Shown here piece by piece: positions 10,745-22,022 of a DNA stretch of 64,000 nt. A program made the translations under genes and the position numbers. Each line of letters opens with the position of its first letter. The first letter of the stretch is position 1. The notes below the pieces were generated by a model. The model saw only the letters and a program-made list of their open reading frames with translations. It searched no databases and was not told the DNA's origin. Source of the stretch: Chlorops oryzae (taxonomy: Eukaryota > Arthropoda > Insecta > Diptera > Chloropidae). The stretch covers positions 7,888,251 to 7,952,250 of the forward strand of contig CM035806.1 of the NCBI GenBank assembly GCA_020466095.1, written 5' to 3'.

Positions 10745-11940
10745 CTATTTATGTACATTGTACATATCGCACCCGGTCCACTAAAGTGGCACAACTCAAA
10801 ATTTGCCATTTTTCAGAAAACGCGAAAAACAAAATTCGTCGCAGTGTCGATCAAAGCAGGAAAAAAGACATTACGGCTTTTTTTCGGCCTTTTATAATGA
10901 GAAAAATGGAATGGAATTTTTCCTGTAGGTAGACGGATGACTTGGGAACAACATTCATAGCATAACTCGAATTTCAGAAATTTTGAGTTGTGTCAGTTTA
11001 GTTGTCAGGGTGCGATATATCAAATATACCCGATTCATTTCGGACAGATCTAGTAAAATTGTTATATAAACAAAAATTTATGGTTTTAGCCCCCATTTAG
11101 GCCATATTGTAAAGAGTACTTTTTGGACTAGTAAGACGTTAGAGCTTTAGTGCTCCAATTTGATTTAGAATTAAGCCTAAACCAAAGCAATTATTCCTCA
11201 TTGCCACAGTCATACAAACTAAAATTGCCTCAAAAAAAAAAAAGAAAATAATAATTAAACGGGTATGTGATTGTTTTCCCTTTCCCGGAGAAAAGTAGTT
11301 CAACTCGAAAATTGGTGTGATTTATTTCCCTTGACAAAGAGTGTGGGGAAATTTTAATTACTTAATTCAGAAAATTCAATTTTTCAAAATTTTAATTTTC
11401 AAATATTTTCGAAAGATATCTTTCTAACCAGAAATTGCATGTGATCTGATATTAACGATCTTTATTAGCGATTTTTGTCACTCAATATTAAAAACCCCCA
11501 CCCAAAAAAAAAAAAAACGTTTTTCTGGCCACGCTGAAATAAACGCAAATCGTAGTTTACGTCAGTGCTGTCATCCTGCATCATTTGCTTTTGTCTGCGG
11601 GAAAGGTCATACACGACAATATAAAGATAGCATTGATTTGAGTGACAGAAATATATCGTATCATATTATATAGCATCTCTATTATGTTTAGCTATTAATT
11701 TATGCATAAGAAAACAAAATTTTTTCGTTTTAGCTATAATTTTTAATACAGAAAATCAACGGGTTTTGGGGAATTTTCAATGGTTCTCCGGGGGAATTAA
11801 CTTCTAGCATCTGACAGCACTGTTATAGCAAACTGTAATTAGGAGTGCTGCCATCTTAAGGAAATTTTCTCACATTTCGCGGAACTTTTTGGAATTGGAT
11901 TACATATATGACATATATTACATATATATTTCCACTTAAT
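10745..11940. other. Intergenic, no gene seen
   Basis: AT-rich DNA. The word 'cggtccactaaagtggcacaactcaaaa' type sequence near 10777 has a partial mirror ('ttttgagttgtgtcag', about 10980), hinting at an old inverted-repeat element. No exon, RNA gene or complete transposon can be defined. Confidence 0.4.
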
Positions 11941-11944
11941 AAGA

Positions 11945-12525
11945 TGAATAAATTCTTCGGAGTTTAAAGCGCAAAATCCAATATTGCGAGAGCCCGATGC
12001 GAGAGTGCGCGACGTCACGGAAATGTTTTGCGTGACGCATTTCAATCTCCAATGAGAGTTTTGCGTCACGCAGATGATAGCATAAATTCGCTTCTAGTAA
12101 TGCAATATTTGAACCGAGTACCAATCTAACGAGTACCGAGTACTCAAAAAAATAATACGCTATCACTTGAGTTTAAATTTTAATTCAAAATATTCAAACA
12201 TTTTCAAAATGAACCAATGCTCACGAAATATTTTAAAAGCTCTTTTTCACGGAAAAGTGAACAGTTTTTGTTTTATTAGTTTAAGCGAGTACCCAATGGC
12301 GAGTACTCAAAAAATAGCTACATCATTAACCTGTCAAATTGCCTCGCAACGAGAAATATTCAATTTCTCAAAATTTTCTCGCTACGAGGTCTCGCAGTGC
12401 GATACATTGGAGCTTGAACCATATGATTGAATGTATTGAAATTTGTGTGCGTCTCGTCTCGCGCTCTCGCTCTCGCATCGGGCTCTCGCAATGTTGGATT
12501 TTGGCTTAACTCGAAAAGTTATTAC
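11945..12525. mobile_element. Inverted-repeat element with long GC-rich arms
   Basis: The arm with 'aaaatccaatattgcgagag' and 'cccgatgcgagagtgcgcgacg' (about 11968-12014) is mirrored at 12452-12520 (cgtctcgtctcgcgctc, then cgcatcgggctctcgcaa and tgttggatttt). Arms are about 65 bp. The word 'gcgagtaccga..actcaaaaaa' also repeats inside. I could not find a target duplication. Confidence 0.5.
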
Positions 12526-12674
12526 ATAGATGATCTACGTCATTCACTGAAGTGGATACATAGCATTAGTAAGGATCAATGCAAGAATGATAGAAAAAAA
12601 AAATTTCATCGTACTTGACACATATTCAGCTGTTTTCAGCTACGTCATATATTAAATATGTTCCAATGTTGCCC

Positions 12675-12952
12675 AATTTTCACACAGTTTTTTTTATTCA
12701 ACATAAAATTTGGCATTTGGCCAAATATTTGGAATTTCGGTGCAAACAGTGCAATGGGCAAATATATTTGACTAAGCATAGTTTTTTGATCGTCTTTGTC
12801 TGAATCAATTCATGCAAAAAAGCTACAAAATATTTTATTAATATGGCAAACAGTGTAATCACTATTTGGATATGCCCATCAAAGACAACATTTTATCAAA
12901 TATATATTAAATATTAATTTCCAAATATTTGTGCAAATGCCAAACTGTGTAA
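12675..12952. mobile_element. Inverted-repeat MITE (ACACAGTTT ends)
   Basis: Left 'acacagtttttt' with 'aaatttggcatttggccaaa' is mirrored on the right by 'ccaaatatttgtgcaaatgc' and 'caaactgtgt'. Arms are about 35-50 bp, interior non-coding and AT-rich. The target duplication is not clear. Confidence 0.45.
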
Positions 12953-12957
12953 TATTA

Positions 12958-13083
12958 GTGGAACTCATGCAGCTTCGAAAATTGTGGGAAATGAGAAAAT
13001 TTGTCACACAACTGTCAAAATTGATATGAAAATTTACGATGGGAAAAATTGCGAAGGCATTTGCGAAGCTGCATGAGTACCAC
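12958..13083 (-). mobile_element. GTGGTACTC-family MITE, solo copy 2
   Basis: Same 125-bp family as 10618-10742, inverted, with TA at 12956-12957 and 13084-13085. Both inverted ends and the internal 'tttgacagttgtgtgacaaa' word (as its complement) are present. Confidence 0.8.
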
Positions 13084-13299
13084 TATTACCTTAAGATGAC
13101 CCAAATTTTTTTTTGATTTTCTTTTTATGACCTTTTCGTCACGTCAAATTACTTGCAGAAAAATTTCAAAAACATTTACGCGGCACTATTTAAAATTAAA
13201 ATTTTCAAACGGCTATTTTTCGTAGATGCGCAGAACGAATCAATTTTTGAATCACACTGTGCGCAATCTTCATTTTTATCATTCTTGAGATCAGTCTAA

Positions 13300-13634
13300 G
13301 GGGGCATTTACACATTTGAAAATTTTTTTCAAAATCTATGTCAAAACCAGTGCCGTAGCAATTCTGTTTTGCGTGAGGGGGAAAAACTATTTTTCCAATT
13401 CGCGTGGGGGGGAAAAATTATTTTTTCAATTTTATTCATGGGCAAAAACAAAAATGCGTGGGGGGGGGAAATCCCCCTCTTGCCCCTATGGTTGCTACGG
13501 CACTGGTCAAAACAATCTTAAAAGTATACACGTAAGAATTTTTGACATCAAAATCGTTTTTTGAGTCGAAAAATCATTTTAAAATTTGAAGTCAAATTTT
13601 TTTGATGTCAAACGTCAAAAGTGTAAATGGGCCC
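13300..13634. mobile_element. Harbinger-type MITE (GGGGGCATT family), copy 2
   Basis: GGGGGCATTTACACATTTGA at the left and AAAAGTGTAAATGGGCCC at the right are inverted, and TAA flanks both sides (13297-13299, 13635-13637). The interior is split by a hAT-type MITE (13348-13505). The same family appears at 1672-2029. Confidence 0.65.
13348..13505. mobile_element. hAT-type MITE with exact duplication GTCAAAAC
   Basis: Starts CAGTGCCGTAGCAA and ends TTGCTACGGCACTG. The 8-bp duplication is at 13340-13347 and 13506-13513. The interior is rich in G runs. It belongs to the CAGTG(G/C)CGTAG MITE type common in this window and is inserted in the 13300-13634 element. Confidence 0.85.
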
Positions 13635-13703
13635 TAAGGAAAAATTAAATAAAATATTTGAAATGGATTTTGGGTAAAAAAAAAAAAATTAAAAATTCCC
13701 TAT

Positions 13704-13859
13704 AGTCCGTATATAGATTTGGCGACTTTTATTGCGGCAGCTCGTATTTTAGGTTGGGAAACGCACGGGGAAGCGCAAGAGTGGCGTATCGGCCGTACGT
13801 TTCCCATCGAAAAATTACAAGTCACCGCGCGATAAAAGTCGCCAAATCTAAATACTGAC
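13704..13859. mobile_element. Inverted-repeat MITE upstream of Elp4
   Basis: 'tatagatttggcgactttta' at about 13712 is mirrored by 'ataaaagtcgccaaatctaa' at about 13832-13851. The interior is GC-rich. It lies about 125 bp before the Elp4 start codon, so it could overlap the promoter. Exact ends are uncertain. Confidence 0.5.
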
Positions 13860-13984
13860 ATAAAACAAAAAAAAAAAAAAAAACTAATAAAACCGATTTC
13901 ATGAAAGTGTCATAAAGCGGAAAAGCTACACGAGAAAACACTGGCAACACTGGTCATTAGTTGAACGGAGGAGCATGTAATGTA

Positions 13985-16374
13985 ATGTCGAGTTTCCGCA
14001 AGCGAAATGTTCCAAAACCGTTGCCTGGCACGCGAACCAGTGCCCAAACTGGACAGGTGATAACATCAAGTGGAAATCCATCCCTCGATTTAATATTGGG
14101 TGAGAGAACGAAAAGTTGCAAGGTTTTTTTTTCTTTCTTGCTATTTCGCCCAACAACAACAATTCCGGTGCTAACAAAGCAGAACAACTTAAGTCAATTG
14201 AATGCAAATGAATGACAGAATTGTTGCGTTTCACATATTATTATTATTATTATTCCTACTTTTCAAATACTCGAAAGCTGACTTAAAGTTTTATTTATTA
14301 TATTATAAAATTGTAAATCGATTTTAATAAGAATTCTTTGTGCATGATTTAAAGGTGGAGGACTACCAATCGGTTCCATATGTCTAATAGGTAAGTAAAA
14401 TTTTGTGCATTGTGTCAAATTTCAACAATTACGCAAACAAAGACAAGAAAAGACCACAACCAACAAAAACAAAAAAAAAATCTTTTTGCAGAAGAGGATA
14501 AATTTGTGACACACTCGAAGGTACTGGCACGATACTTCCTCGCCGAAGGTGTACTCTGGCATCAATCAATATTTCTCGGCAGTCTCGACGATAGTCCAAA
14601 GAATTTTTTGCGTAAACTGCCATCGCCATTGAACGAACAAGAATTGGAAGAGGAAAAGGCCGAACTCGATGCCGAGGATCATCCAAAAAATGGTTTACGT
14701 ATCGCATGGCGCTATGAGAATCTGCCGCTTGTCAATTCCGAGCAGGCATCAGCCCGAATCGGTCATCATTTCAATTTGCTCAAATATATGGATCCATTCT
14801 TTTTGGATTTAACGGAGACTGTAACATGGTGTGCACGAAATTTGAATGCCGAAAACGAGGCGATCAATGAACAAATCGAAGATCAGGACTCCAGTGCCGA
14901 AGAGCAAATGGTTATATCGCCAATTAAACGACCACAAGCCGATATGCTAAATTTAATGGCATTGAACGATGGCATCACGATGCGGACATTGCACACCGAG
15001 CTGATATCGCGTAGTATTGATAATTTAAATACAATTGCTGCGACGACAACAAATAATGCGGATATCGATGTACCGAAATCGGATGAGAATACCTCATCGG
15101 AGGAGAGTACCGCCACAACAACAACAACAGGTGGCGGCGGTGATAATGCTACTGCTGTCTCAGAGAAGCCGAAAATATTTTACAATATTAAATTCCAACG
15201 CCTTTGGACGGAATTACATGCCTTATTGCTCAAGCAGAGATTCAATCAGACGGCAATGCTCGATAAAAGCCTTTGCCGCGTCTGTATAACCTCGCTGGGC
15301 TCGCCGTTATGGTTTGACGAGCATTTCGCACAAGATCTATTAAAATTCTTGACAATATTACGTGCGACTGTGCGAAATCAAACGTCCGTTTGCTTCATCA
15401 CAATGCCAATGAATTTGATAGCCAAATATGTAAGTCCCACATGACTCATAATGATACCAACTGTTCTGATTTAGGCAGGACAAGTTCTGATTTGCAGAAG
15501 CCAGTTCTGATTTAGTTTTAAGAAAAATCAGAACTCTGATTTTCCGGAATGTGTTCTGATTTGTTCTGATTTTCCATTGATATCTAAATATGGGAATCCG
15601 CATGTCCACCAACATTCATTTAAATGAACATTCACCCATTATTTCTTTTTTTAAATTTAAAATCGAATAATCGATAGAGCATATACATATATATATCGAA
15701 GCACATTGCAACACTATAAGACATACAGTGACATCCCTATTCGCTAATTCATTTTCTTCGCTTGAACAAACGCAATATTACATGATCAATCGAAATATGA
15801 TTTTAAAGCAAGCAAAGAAGTAACGGCAGCCACTGCAAGTGCTAACAGCACAAGCACTTCAGCAAGCCACCACTGCACTAAGGGCTAGAAAGTCATTTTT
15901 TTCTTTCCAAACAGTTGGTATCATTACACATGACGATCGTTCTCGATCGATTGAGATTGATTGATTGATTGATTGATTGATCATTCATTCATTCATTCAC
16001 ACATTCATTCATTAATTATCATTTTTTGATTCAAAATCCACTAGGATCCATCACTGGTACCTAAAATTCGCAATCTCGTTGACTATGCCATCGAATTGGA
16101 ATCGTTTGCCGGTTCAGAGCGTGAGACGCACCCAGCCTTCAAGGAGTACAATGGCCTTTTACATATCCATAAGATGTCAGCCATCAATACGCTTACCACT
16201 TATATGCCTGAGACGTGCGACTTGGCATTTAAGCTGCGTCGCAAGAAATTCGTTATTGAAAAATTGCATCTGCCGCCGGAATTACAGGAGCAGAATAATG
16301 ACGAAACGATACCAACGCTCAGTTGCAGTGTGACCAATAGTAGCGCTAATTCTAAAGCTTCTTTAGATTTCTAA
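13985..16374 (+). CDS. Elp4: Elongator complex protein 4 (4 exons)
   Basis: Elp4 is one of the three RecA-fold subunits (Elp4-6) of the Elongator complex, which modifies wobble uridines of tRNAs. Exons: 13985-14099, 14355-14390, 14492-15429 and 16045-16374. All junctions are GT-AG and in phase, giving 472 aa. The N-terminus MSSFRKRNVPKPLPGTR leads into GQVITSSGNPSLDLILGGGL and then SICLIEEDKFVTHSKVL, the conserved degenerate P-loop region of the family, with FLAEG after it. Exon 4 has FAGSERETHPAFKEYNGLLH and KLHLPPEL, and ends SLDF, like other Elp4 proteins. An acidic, Thr/Gly-rich insert (about residues 180-260) is absent from vertebrate Elp4 as I know it. I start at 13985 rather than the in-frame ATG at 13961 because MSSFRKR matches the family start. 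A poly(A) signal is at about 16891. Intron 3 holds an inverted-repeat element. Confidence 0.93.
15447..15930. mobile_element. Inverted-repeat element in Elp4 intron 3
   Basis: 'taatgataccaactgtt' at about 15449-15465 is mirrored by 'aacagttggtatcatta' at about 15913-15929. CACATGAC lies near both sides (15438-15445 and 15930-15937); on the left it is separated from the inverted end by three bases, so the duplication is suggestive, not clean. The interior repeats 'gttctgattt' several times near the left end. The element begins about 20 bases after the exon 3 splice donor. Confidence 0.5.
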
Positions 16375-17260
16375 CCGCGCGGGGAATACACAGAGTCGAC
16401 GATTGCGTTGCTTGTTCTAAGAAAAAAAAAAACATTTTTTTTTTTACTGTAAAGTGTGTTCGCAACTCTACCCCGTCGATGATTAAATAAGTTTTTTTTA
16501 TATAGTAATTTTGTACGTTGAAGGAAGAGCAGAAGAAAAAGAAAAACCGAAAAGCAAACAAAACGAAATTTAATTTAATTTAATTTTTTAAATGCCATCT
16601 TCTTTGTTTTTTCTTTTCTACGTTATTTTTTTTTTTTATATATACATTTTTTTTTAAATTGTATTCAGTTAAAGATGAAATTCAAAGTGTATTTATAGAT
16701 ACACTTTGGTAAAGACATGCAAATTTATAGCATTATCCATAAAAAAAAAAAAAAAACATTAAATTTGATTATTCTGCAAAAGATTGATGAACAAGGCTAT
16801 CTCAGATTACCTACAAAAAACGAAATTTAAGCGACCGATAATTCTAAACTTTCAAATTGAAAGGATTAGTTTTGATATGCGCAATCTCAATAAAATTAAA
16901 TCATAGTCATTCTAAAATTTGTATATGTATATCTAATTAAATCACCTACATAACGGAACGTAGATCGTATATATATATATATATATATATATTTTATATA
17001 TAAGAGATGAAACGGATATTGATTTGGAGATACGAGGCCGAATAGCCGGATATCTGTCTACCGGATAGTTGATTTTTTCCCCCAATGCGAAAGTAGTTTT
17101 ATTGGGAATACTCGTTTTCGGGAGCAATATAAATAAAAGATGAACCATTAAATCCATTCAGTTTCTAATTAATTGACAGTGTAAAGGAAAAGTAGTTGAA
17201 GCAGTTGCTGAACTACTGCTTGTGTTAGGCAGCTCGGCAGCTGTAGTTCAAAGTCGACCA
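16375..17260. other. Elp4 3' region, then intergenic
   Basis: Probable Elp4 3' UTR with 'aataaaatt' at about 16891 as the best poly(A) signal. A (TA)n run lies at 16970-16992. After about 16910 I see no gene. Confidence 0.5.
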
Positions 17261-17267
17261 CCGCATA

Positions 17268-17730
17268 AAGTAAGCTATTGTTAGGCAGGTCGCTTACAAT
17301 CCCGTATACTTTGTAAGCTATTGTTAGGCAGGTCGCTTACAGTCTCGTATACTTTGTAAGCTATTGTTAGGCAGGTCGCTTACAGTCTCGTATACTTTGT
17401 AAGCTATTGATAGGCAGGTCGCTTACAGTCTCGTATACTTTGTAAGCTATTGTTAGGCAGTTCGCTTACAGTCTCGTATACTTTGTAAGCTATTGTTAGG
17501 CAGGTCGCTTACAGTCTCGTATACTTTGTAAGCTATTGGTAGGCAGGTCGCTTACAGTCTCGTATACTTTGTAAGCTATTGTTAGGCAGGTCGCTTACAG
17601 TCTCGTATACTTTGTAAGCTATTGGCAGGCAGTTCGCTTACAGTCTCGTATACTTTGTAAGCTATTGTTAGGCAGGTCGCTTACAGTCTCGTATACTTTG
17701 TAGGCGGTCGGCACTGTTGGCCGCTGGGGC
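17268..17730. repeat. Tandem array of a 43-bp hairpin unit, array 1
   Basis: About ten head-to-tail copies of a 43-bp unit (taagctattgttaggcaggt then cgcttacagtctcgtatact and ttg). Each unit has GTAAGC...GCTTAC, a six-base stem around a short loop. The array ends in gtaggcggtcggcactgttg followed by gccgctgggg. The same unit and the same ending occur at 45947-46480. Confidence 0.9.
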
Positions 17731-17993
17731 TGTAAGCGTCGATAAAAGAAAATATTTGATGACCTTTGCTTAAAAAGTTTAGAAATTCTTGGTTCCTTTA
17801 TATTCCCCCTTGTTCAGTGTGCTTGGAATGAAAGTTTTTTTTTTTTTTTTTCAAATCCGCAGGGGAAAATTCTCCGAGAATATTTAGAACCTTGGCCGAC
17901 ACTCGGGGACAATCATTGAATTTTTCAATTGCCAAATATTAAATTTTTCACTCTAAGAGAAAAATGAGGGACCCAAAAGCCCAAATAATAATT

Positions 17994-18860
17994 ATACCCG
18001 ACACACTCTGTGTCGAGGGTATATTGCGTTTGTGTGGTTGTGTGTAACACCCAGAACCAGTCGAGATAGACCATACAAAATATATATAGAAATGATCAGC
18101 GTCACCAGGAGATTCGATTTAGACATGTCCGTCCGTCTGTCTGTCTCTGTCTGTCTGTTTGTATACAGTTATCTTATCGAAGGAGTTGAGCTATCTTGAC
18201 AAAATTTGGTATGCGTGCTCACGGGGACATGAGTAAGAACAAGTTCGAGAATGGACCCGATCGGACCATTTTTAGGGGTACCTCCAGTACTAGGGTCTGT
18301 TACGAAAATCACAAAAACTGCTCTAAAATCGAAATTTTTCAAGATATTTTGATGAAATTTGATATTTGATCATATTTAAAGGCCAGTAGTATTATTTCCA
18401 AAAATTGAAAAAGTGGGCGTGGCAGAAGGGCGGTTTTCGAAAATTGTCTCGTACAACCGAAATTCAAATGGGACTTGAACGAAATTTGGCACTTATGCTT
18501 CGTTTGTAGCAATAAACATCCTCCAAAAAAATTTCCTTGGTCGGTCCTTTATTAAGGGTACCTCCAGTACTAGGGTCTGTCACAAAAATCCCAAAACTGC
18601 CTTAAAATCGGACTTTTTTGAAATATTTTAATGAAACTTAAAATTTGAGCGTATATTTAAGCCTCCGATTATAGTTGAACAAAAATTGGAAAAGTGGGCG
18701 TGGCAAAGGGGCAGTTTTCATAAAGAAATCTATCAAAAGTCGGTATATGGGGCCCCTTATGGTCTTAAACACCTCTTGATATTAAAAATTATTTGAACAT
18801 GTGTGTCTGTGTCGGGTATTCTATTGTCAGGCTCGCCTGACTATAACACCCTTACTTGTT
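17994..18860 (+). mobile_element. Interspersed repeat family E, copy 1 (865 bp)
   Basis: Runs from 'tacccgacacactctgtgtc' to a terminal hairpin gtcaggctcgcctgac followed by tataacacccttacttgtt. A (GTCT)n stretch is at about 18128-18158. The segment around 'gggtacctccagtactaggg' occurs twice (about 18276 and 18557), so the element contains an internal duplication of about 280 bp. Other copies: 21291-22022 (minus) and 59450-60763 (in an Inos intron). No coding frame. The terminal hairpin recalls Helitron-type 3' ends, but I cannot assign the class. Confidence 0.6.
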
Positions 18861-20459
18861 AAAAATTAAATATGGAGATGGTAAAAAATAAAATCTAGCA
18901 AAAAAGAAAAAGTTTTTTATGCATTTTTTGTGTGCATAAAAATTCCGGCACTGTACTACAGTGAGGATCGATACGATGGTCTTATAGGCATACGCCTTGA
19001 TTTTACCGATCGATTGGAATTTTTTTTTTTTATCAACTAAACAGAATAGAAAGTCCATCGTGTTGGTGTATTCAGAGTGAAACCTTTCACATGACGCATT
19101 AGATTTTATTATATTCTTCTGTTAATAGGTCTCATTAGAAAGGGAATATATGAAAAAAAAAATTTTTTTTTATTATCAATTCAAATGTAAATGAACACCA
19201 TTTTATGTATGTGTGTGTATTATTTTCCATTATTTTTATGAAAACATTTTTTATGACTTCAAACTTTTCGTAAAGCAATTCAAAATCCAATCCACATCTC
19301 TTATACACACTCCGAAACGTCCTTTAAAAGTTCCCCTTGCTTTCGTGACCATTGCTACTGATAAGAAAAATAAATTTTTGGAATTTATTTTTATAAAAAT
19401 CTCGTCGCGCAAGTTTCTTTTATACAAAAATCGGAGGCACAAGAGGCTCGTTAAATGTAAACAAAAGAAGCAAATGCAATGCAAGTGCACATGGCCGCGA
19501 CAATGGAGCACTTTGTGTGCGTGTGTGTGTGTGTGCGTGTGTGTTTTGTTCCCCTAAACTTCTAAAATATTCTAAAAAGCTTCGCTTTCAACTGAAAATG
19601 GAGTAGAGTGGAGTGGAGTGGACCCCATTGAGAGGTACTTTTTATCGCCTTCTGTATTCATAAATGATAGTGAGGCGGGGGATCAAACAATGAGGGCATG
19701 AATTTTTTTTTTTTTGTTCTCTTTTCGTTATACGATCGTAATTAGATACAAAAATGACCCCAATGGCTCATGCTGACTGTTCTTCTGTACAGCAATGGAT
19801 ACCAACGATCATGATTCACGAAATATGGGAGAAAAAAAAAGGAAAGAAAAAGGGGGGCAAAAAGAACGAGCATAAATTCATTGAACTGTGCTGTGCCGAG
19901 AAGCGGAAGTGTGTCATATTGTTGTTGCTTTTGAAACTCTTTTTTGTACATAATAAGTAAGGGATTTTACGCCAACAGGAACACAGAACATTATGAACAA
20001 TTTGTATTCATTTTCGAGGGAAATTATTATTTCGAATGAAACTATCCTGCTGCTTTTTGGATATAATTATTGAATATAACATAGTTTTCCATGGGCGTAA
20101 TCCAGGCTATGATCAAGGGGGCCAATAAATTTTTTTTTTTTTTAGTTCAAAATAAAATTAGAGTAGAGTTAAGGTTCGATATTCAAGCTTATTCTGCCCT
20201 AAGGTGTTGGTCTTATGTAAACGCATAAATTTTACCCCCCATTTTATGACTTTTTTTATAAGACCATATAGTTTAATCATTTAATTTTTTTTATATGTAC
20301 TTTTTTGTATCTTAAACTGTATAAAAACTTATTTTTTTTGCATTGCTTATATATTATTTTTAAATTAAAGTAGACAAAAAAAAAAAAAAGGGGGGCCCCC
20401 GGTGAACACCTCAGCGGCTCTTGATGTTGTCTGAAAGAAAAATGTAGAATGGATTTTTG
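18861..20459. other. Intergenic, no gene seen
   Basis: AT-rich DNA with a short (GT)n run at about 19513-19545 and several poly-T/A tracts. The frame at 19213-19557 ends in the GT repeat and shows no protein family. A 'gggcgtaatccaggctatga' phrase near 20094 resembles decayed CAG-type MITE ends. Confidence 0.4.
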
Positions 20460-21205
20460 TTAAGGGGGTCTTCTCATTGAAAACCCGTTTTTTGGACCCT
20501 TTTCAAAAAAATTCTTATTTGAAAACGCAAAGAATAATTGAAAACTTTTTTTATTTATTGTATTACAAAAGGTTCAAAGTAAATAAAAAAAATTTTTTTG
20601 CCTCGATACGTGGGCTGTTCAAAAAGTAATGAGACTTCAAAGTTGGTGGTGAAAAAAAAGGTGCCGTCACGGCGGCCACGATTCCGGGTCTCCGGAGCGT
20701 CCGAAATGGAAAAAAAAACGGGGTTATAATCAGTATAGATGTAATTCTCGGGTGAACCTCAAGCTTAATTTTGTGATTTTTTTTTGACAAAATGGCGGCC
20801 ATTCAAAAAAAAATTTCAATTTCGGGCTTTTTTTTTTGTAGTTTAGTGTAAAAAAAAAAATAGTAAAAAATTTTTTAAAATTATGGTCGAGGTTCACCCG
20901 AGAATGGTGACAATTCTGCGTCGATTCCACTTTGTTTCATGAAAATCGGTTCAGTTGAACTGGAGATATCATGGCCGCCAGTTCGAAAAACGTGGTTTCG
21001 AGATAAACGCGTTTAAAGTTTGAAGCAACGCAAAAATTACTCGTTTTAGCGCAGATCTTGCTCGACAAAGAAGGCTATATCCTCTAAACTATTTCGAATT
21101 TCAAAAAATCCTTTTAGGGGCATATTCACAACTACCCAAGCTATAAATAAATGCAAAAAAAAAAAAGTCGAAAAAAAAAGTTGCTCAATGAGAAGACCCC
21201 CTTAA
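20460..21205 (+). mobile_element. TTAA-flanked piggyBac-type element, family A, copy 1 (746 bp)
   Basis: Starts TTAAGGGGGTCTTCTCATTG and ends CAATGAGAAGACCCCCTTAA, a perfect inverted repeat including the TTAA target. The interior is nearly identical to copies at 42330-43075 and 57094-57840 and lacks a transposase, so these are non-autonomous. The inner phrase 'gggctgttcaaaaagtaatg' resembles a mariner end and may be a fossil of another transposon inside the element. Confidence 0.88.
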
Positions 21206-21290
21206 GTACGTCTGTTTTTTATCGTCCGTACCAGAGTTATTAAATTTTATTAAAAAAATTTTTTAAAATGGCCGACCACAAAAAAAAAAA

Positions 21291-22022
21291 AAGTAAGGGT
21301 GTTATAGTCAGGCGGGCCTGACAATAGAATACCCGACACAGACACGTATGTATGTTCAAATAATTTTTAATATCAAGAAGTGTTTAAGGTCATAAGGGGC
21401 CCCATATACCGACTTTTGTTAAATTTCTTTATGAAAACTGCGCCTTTGCCACGCCCATTTTCCAATTTTTTTTTTTTTTTAATTCTAATCGGAGGCTTAG
21501 ATATACGCTCTAATCCTAAGTTTTATTGAAATATTTCGAAAAAATCCGATTTTGGGGCACTTTTGAGATTTTTGTGACAAACCCCAGTACTGGAGGTACC
21601 CTTAATAATGGACCGATCAAAAAAATATTTTGGGAGGATGTTTGTGGCTACAAACGAGGCATAAGTGCCAACTTTCATTCAAGTCACATTTGAAGTTCGG
21701 GTATAGGAGAGAATTTTCAAAAAAAACGCCCTTCTGTCACGCCCACTTTTTCAATTTTTGGAAATAATATTGCTGGCCTTTAAATATGATCAAATATCAA
21801 ATTTCATCAAAATATCTTGAAAAACTCCGATTTTAGAGCAATTTTTGTTGTTTTCGTAACAGACCCTAGTACTGGAGGTACCCCTAAAAATGGTCCGATC
21901 GGGTCCATTCTCGAAACTTGTTCTTACTCATGTCCCCGTGAGCACGCATACCAAATTTTGTCGAGATAGCTCAACTCCTTCGATAAGATAACTGTATACA
22001 AACAGACAGACAGACAGACAGA
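21291..22022 (-). mobile_element. Interspersed repeat family E, copy 2
   Basis: Reverse-complement relative of 17994-18860. It begins (in plus sense) with aagtaagggtgttatagtca and the hairpin word, carries two copies of the 'ggtacc' segment, and stops in a (GACA)n run. It lacks about 120 bp of the other end, so it is truncated. Confidence 0.6.

Noticed and set aside
14883..15615. Minus-strand frames over Elp4 exon 3
   Set aside because: Shadows of the real plus-strand gene; no independent similarity.
17268..17730. A CRISPR array
   Set aside because: Units are contiguous 43-bp tandem repeats without unique spacers, in an insect genome.
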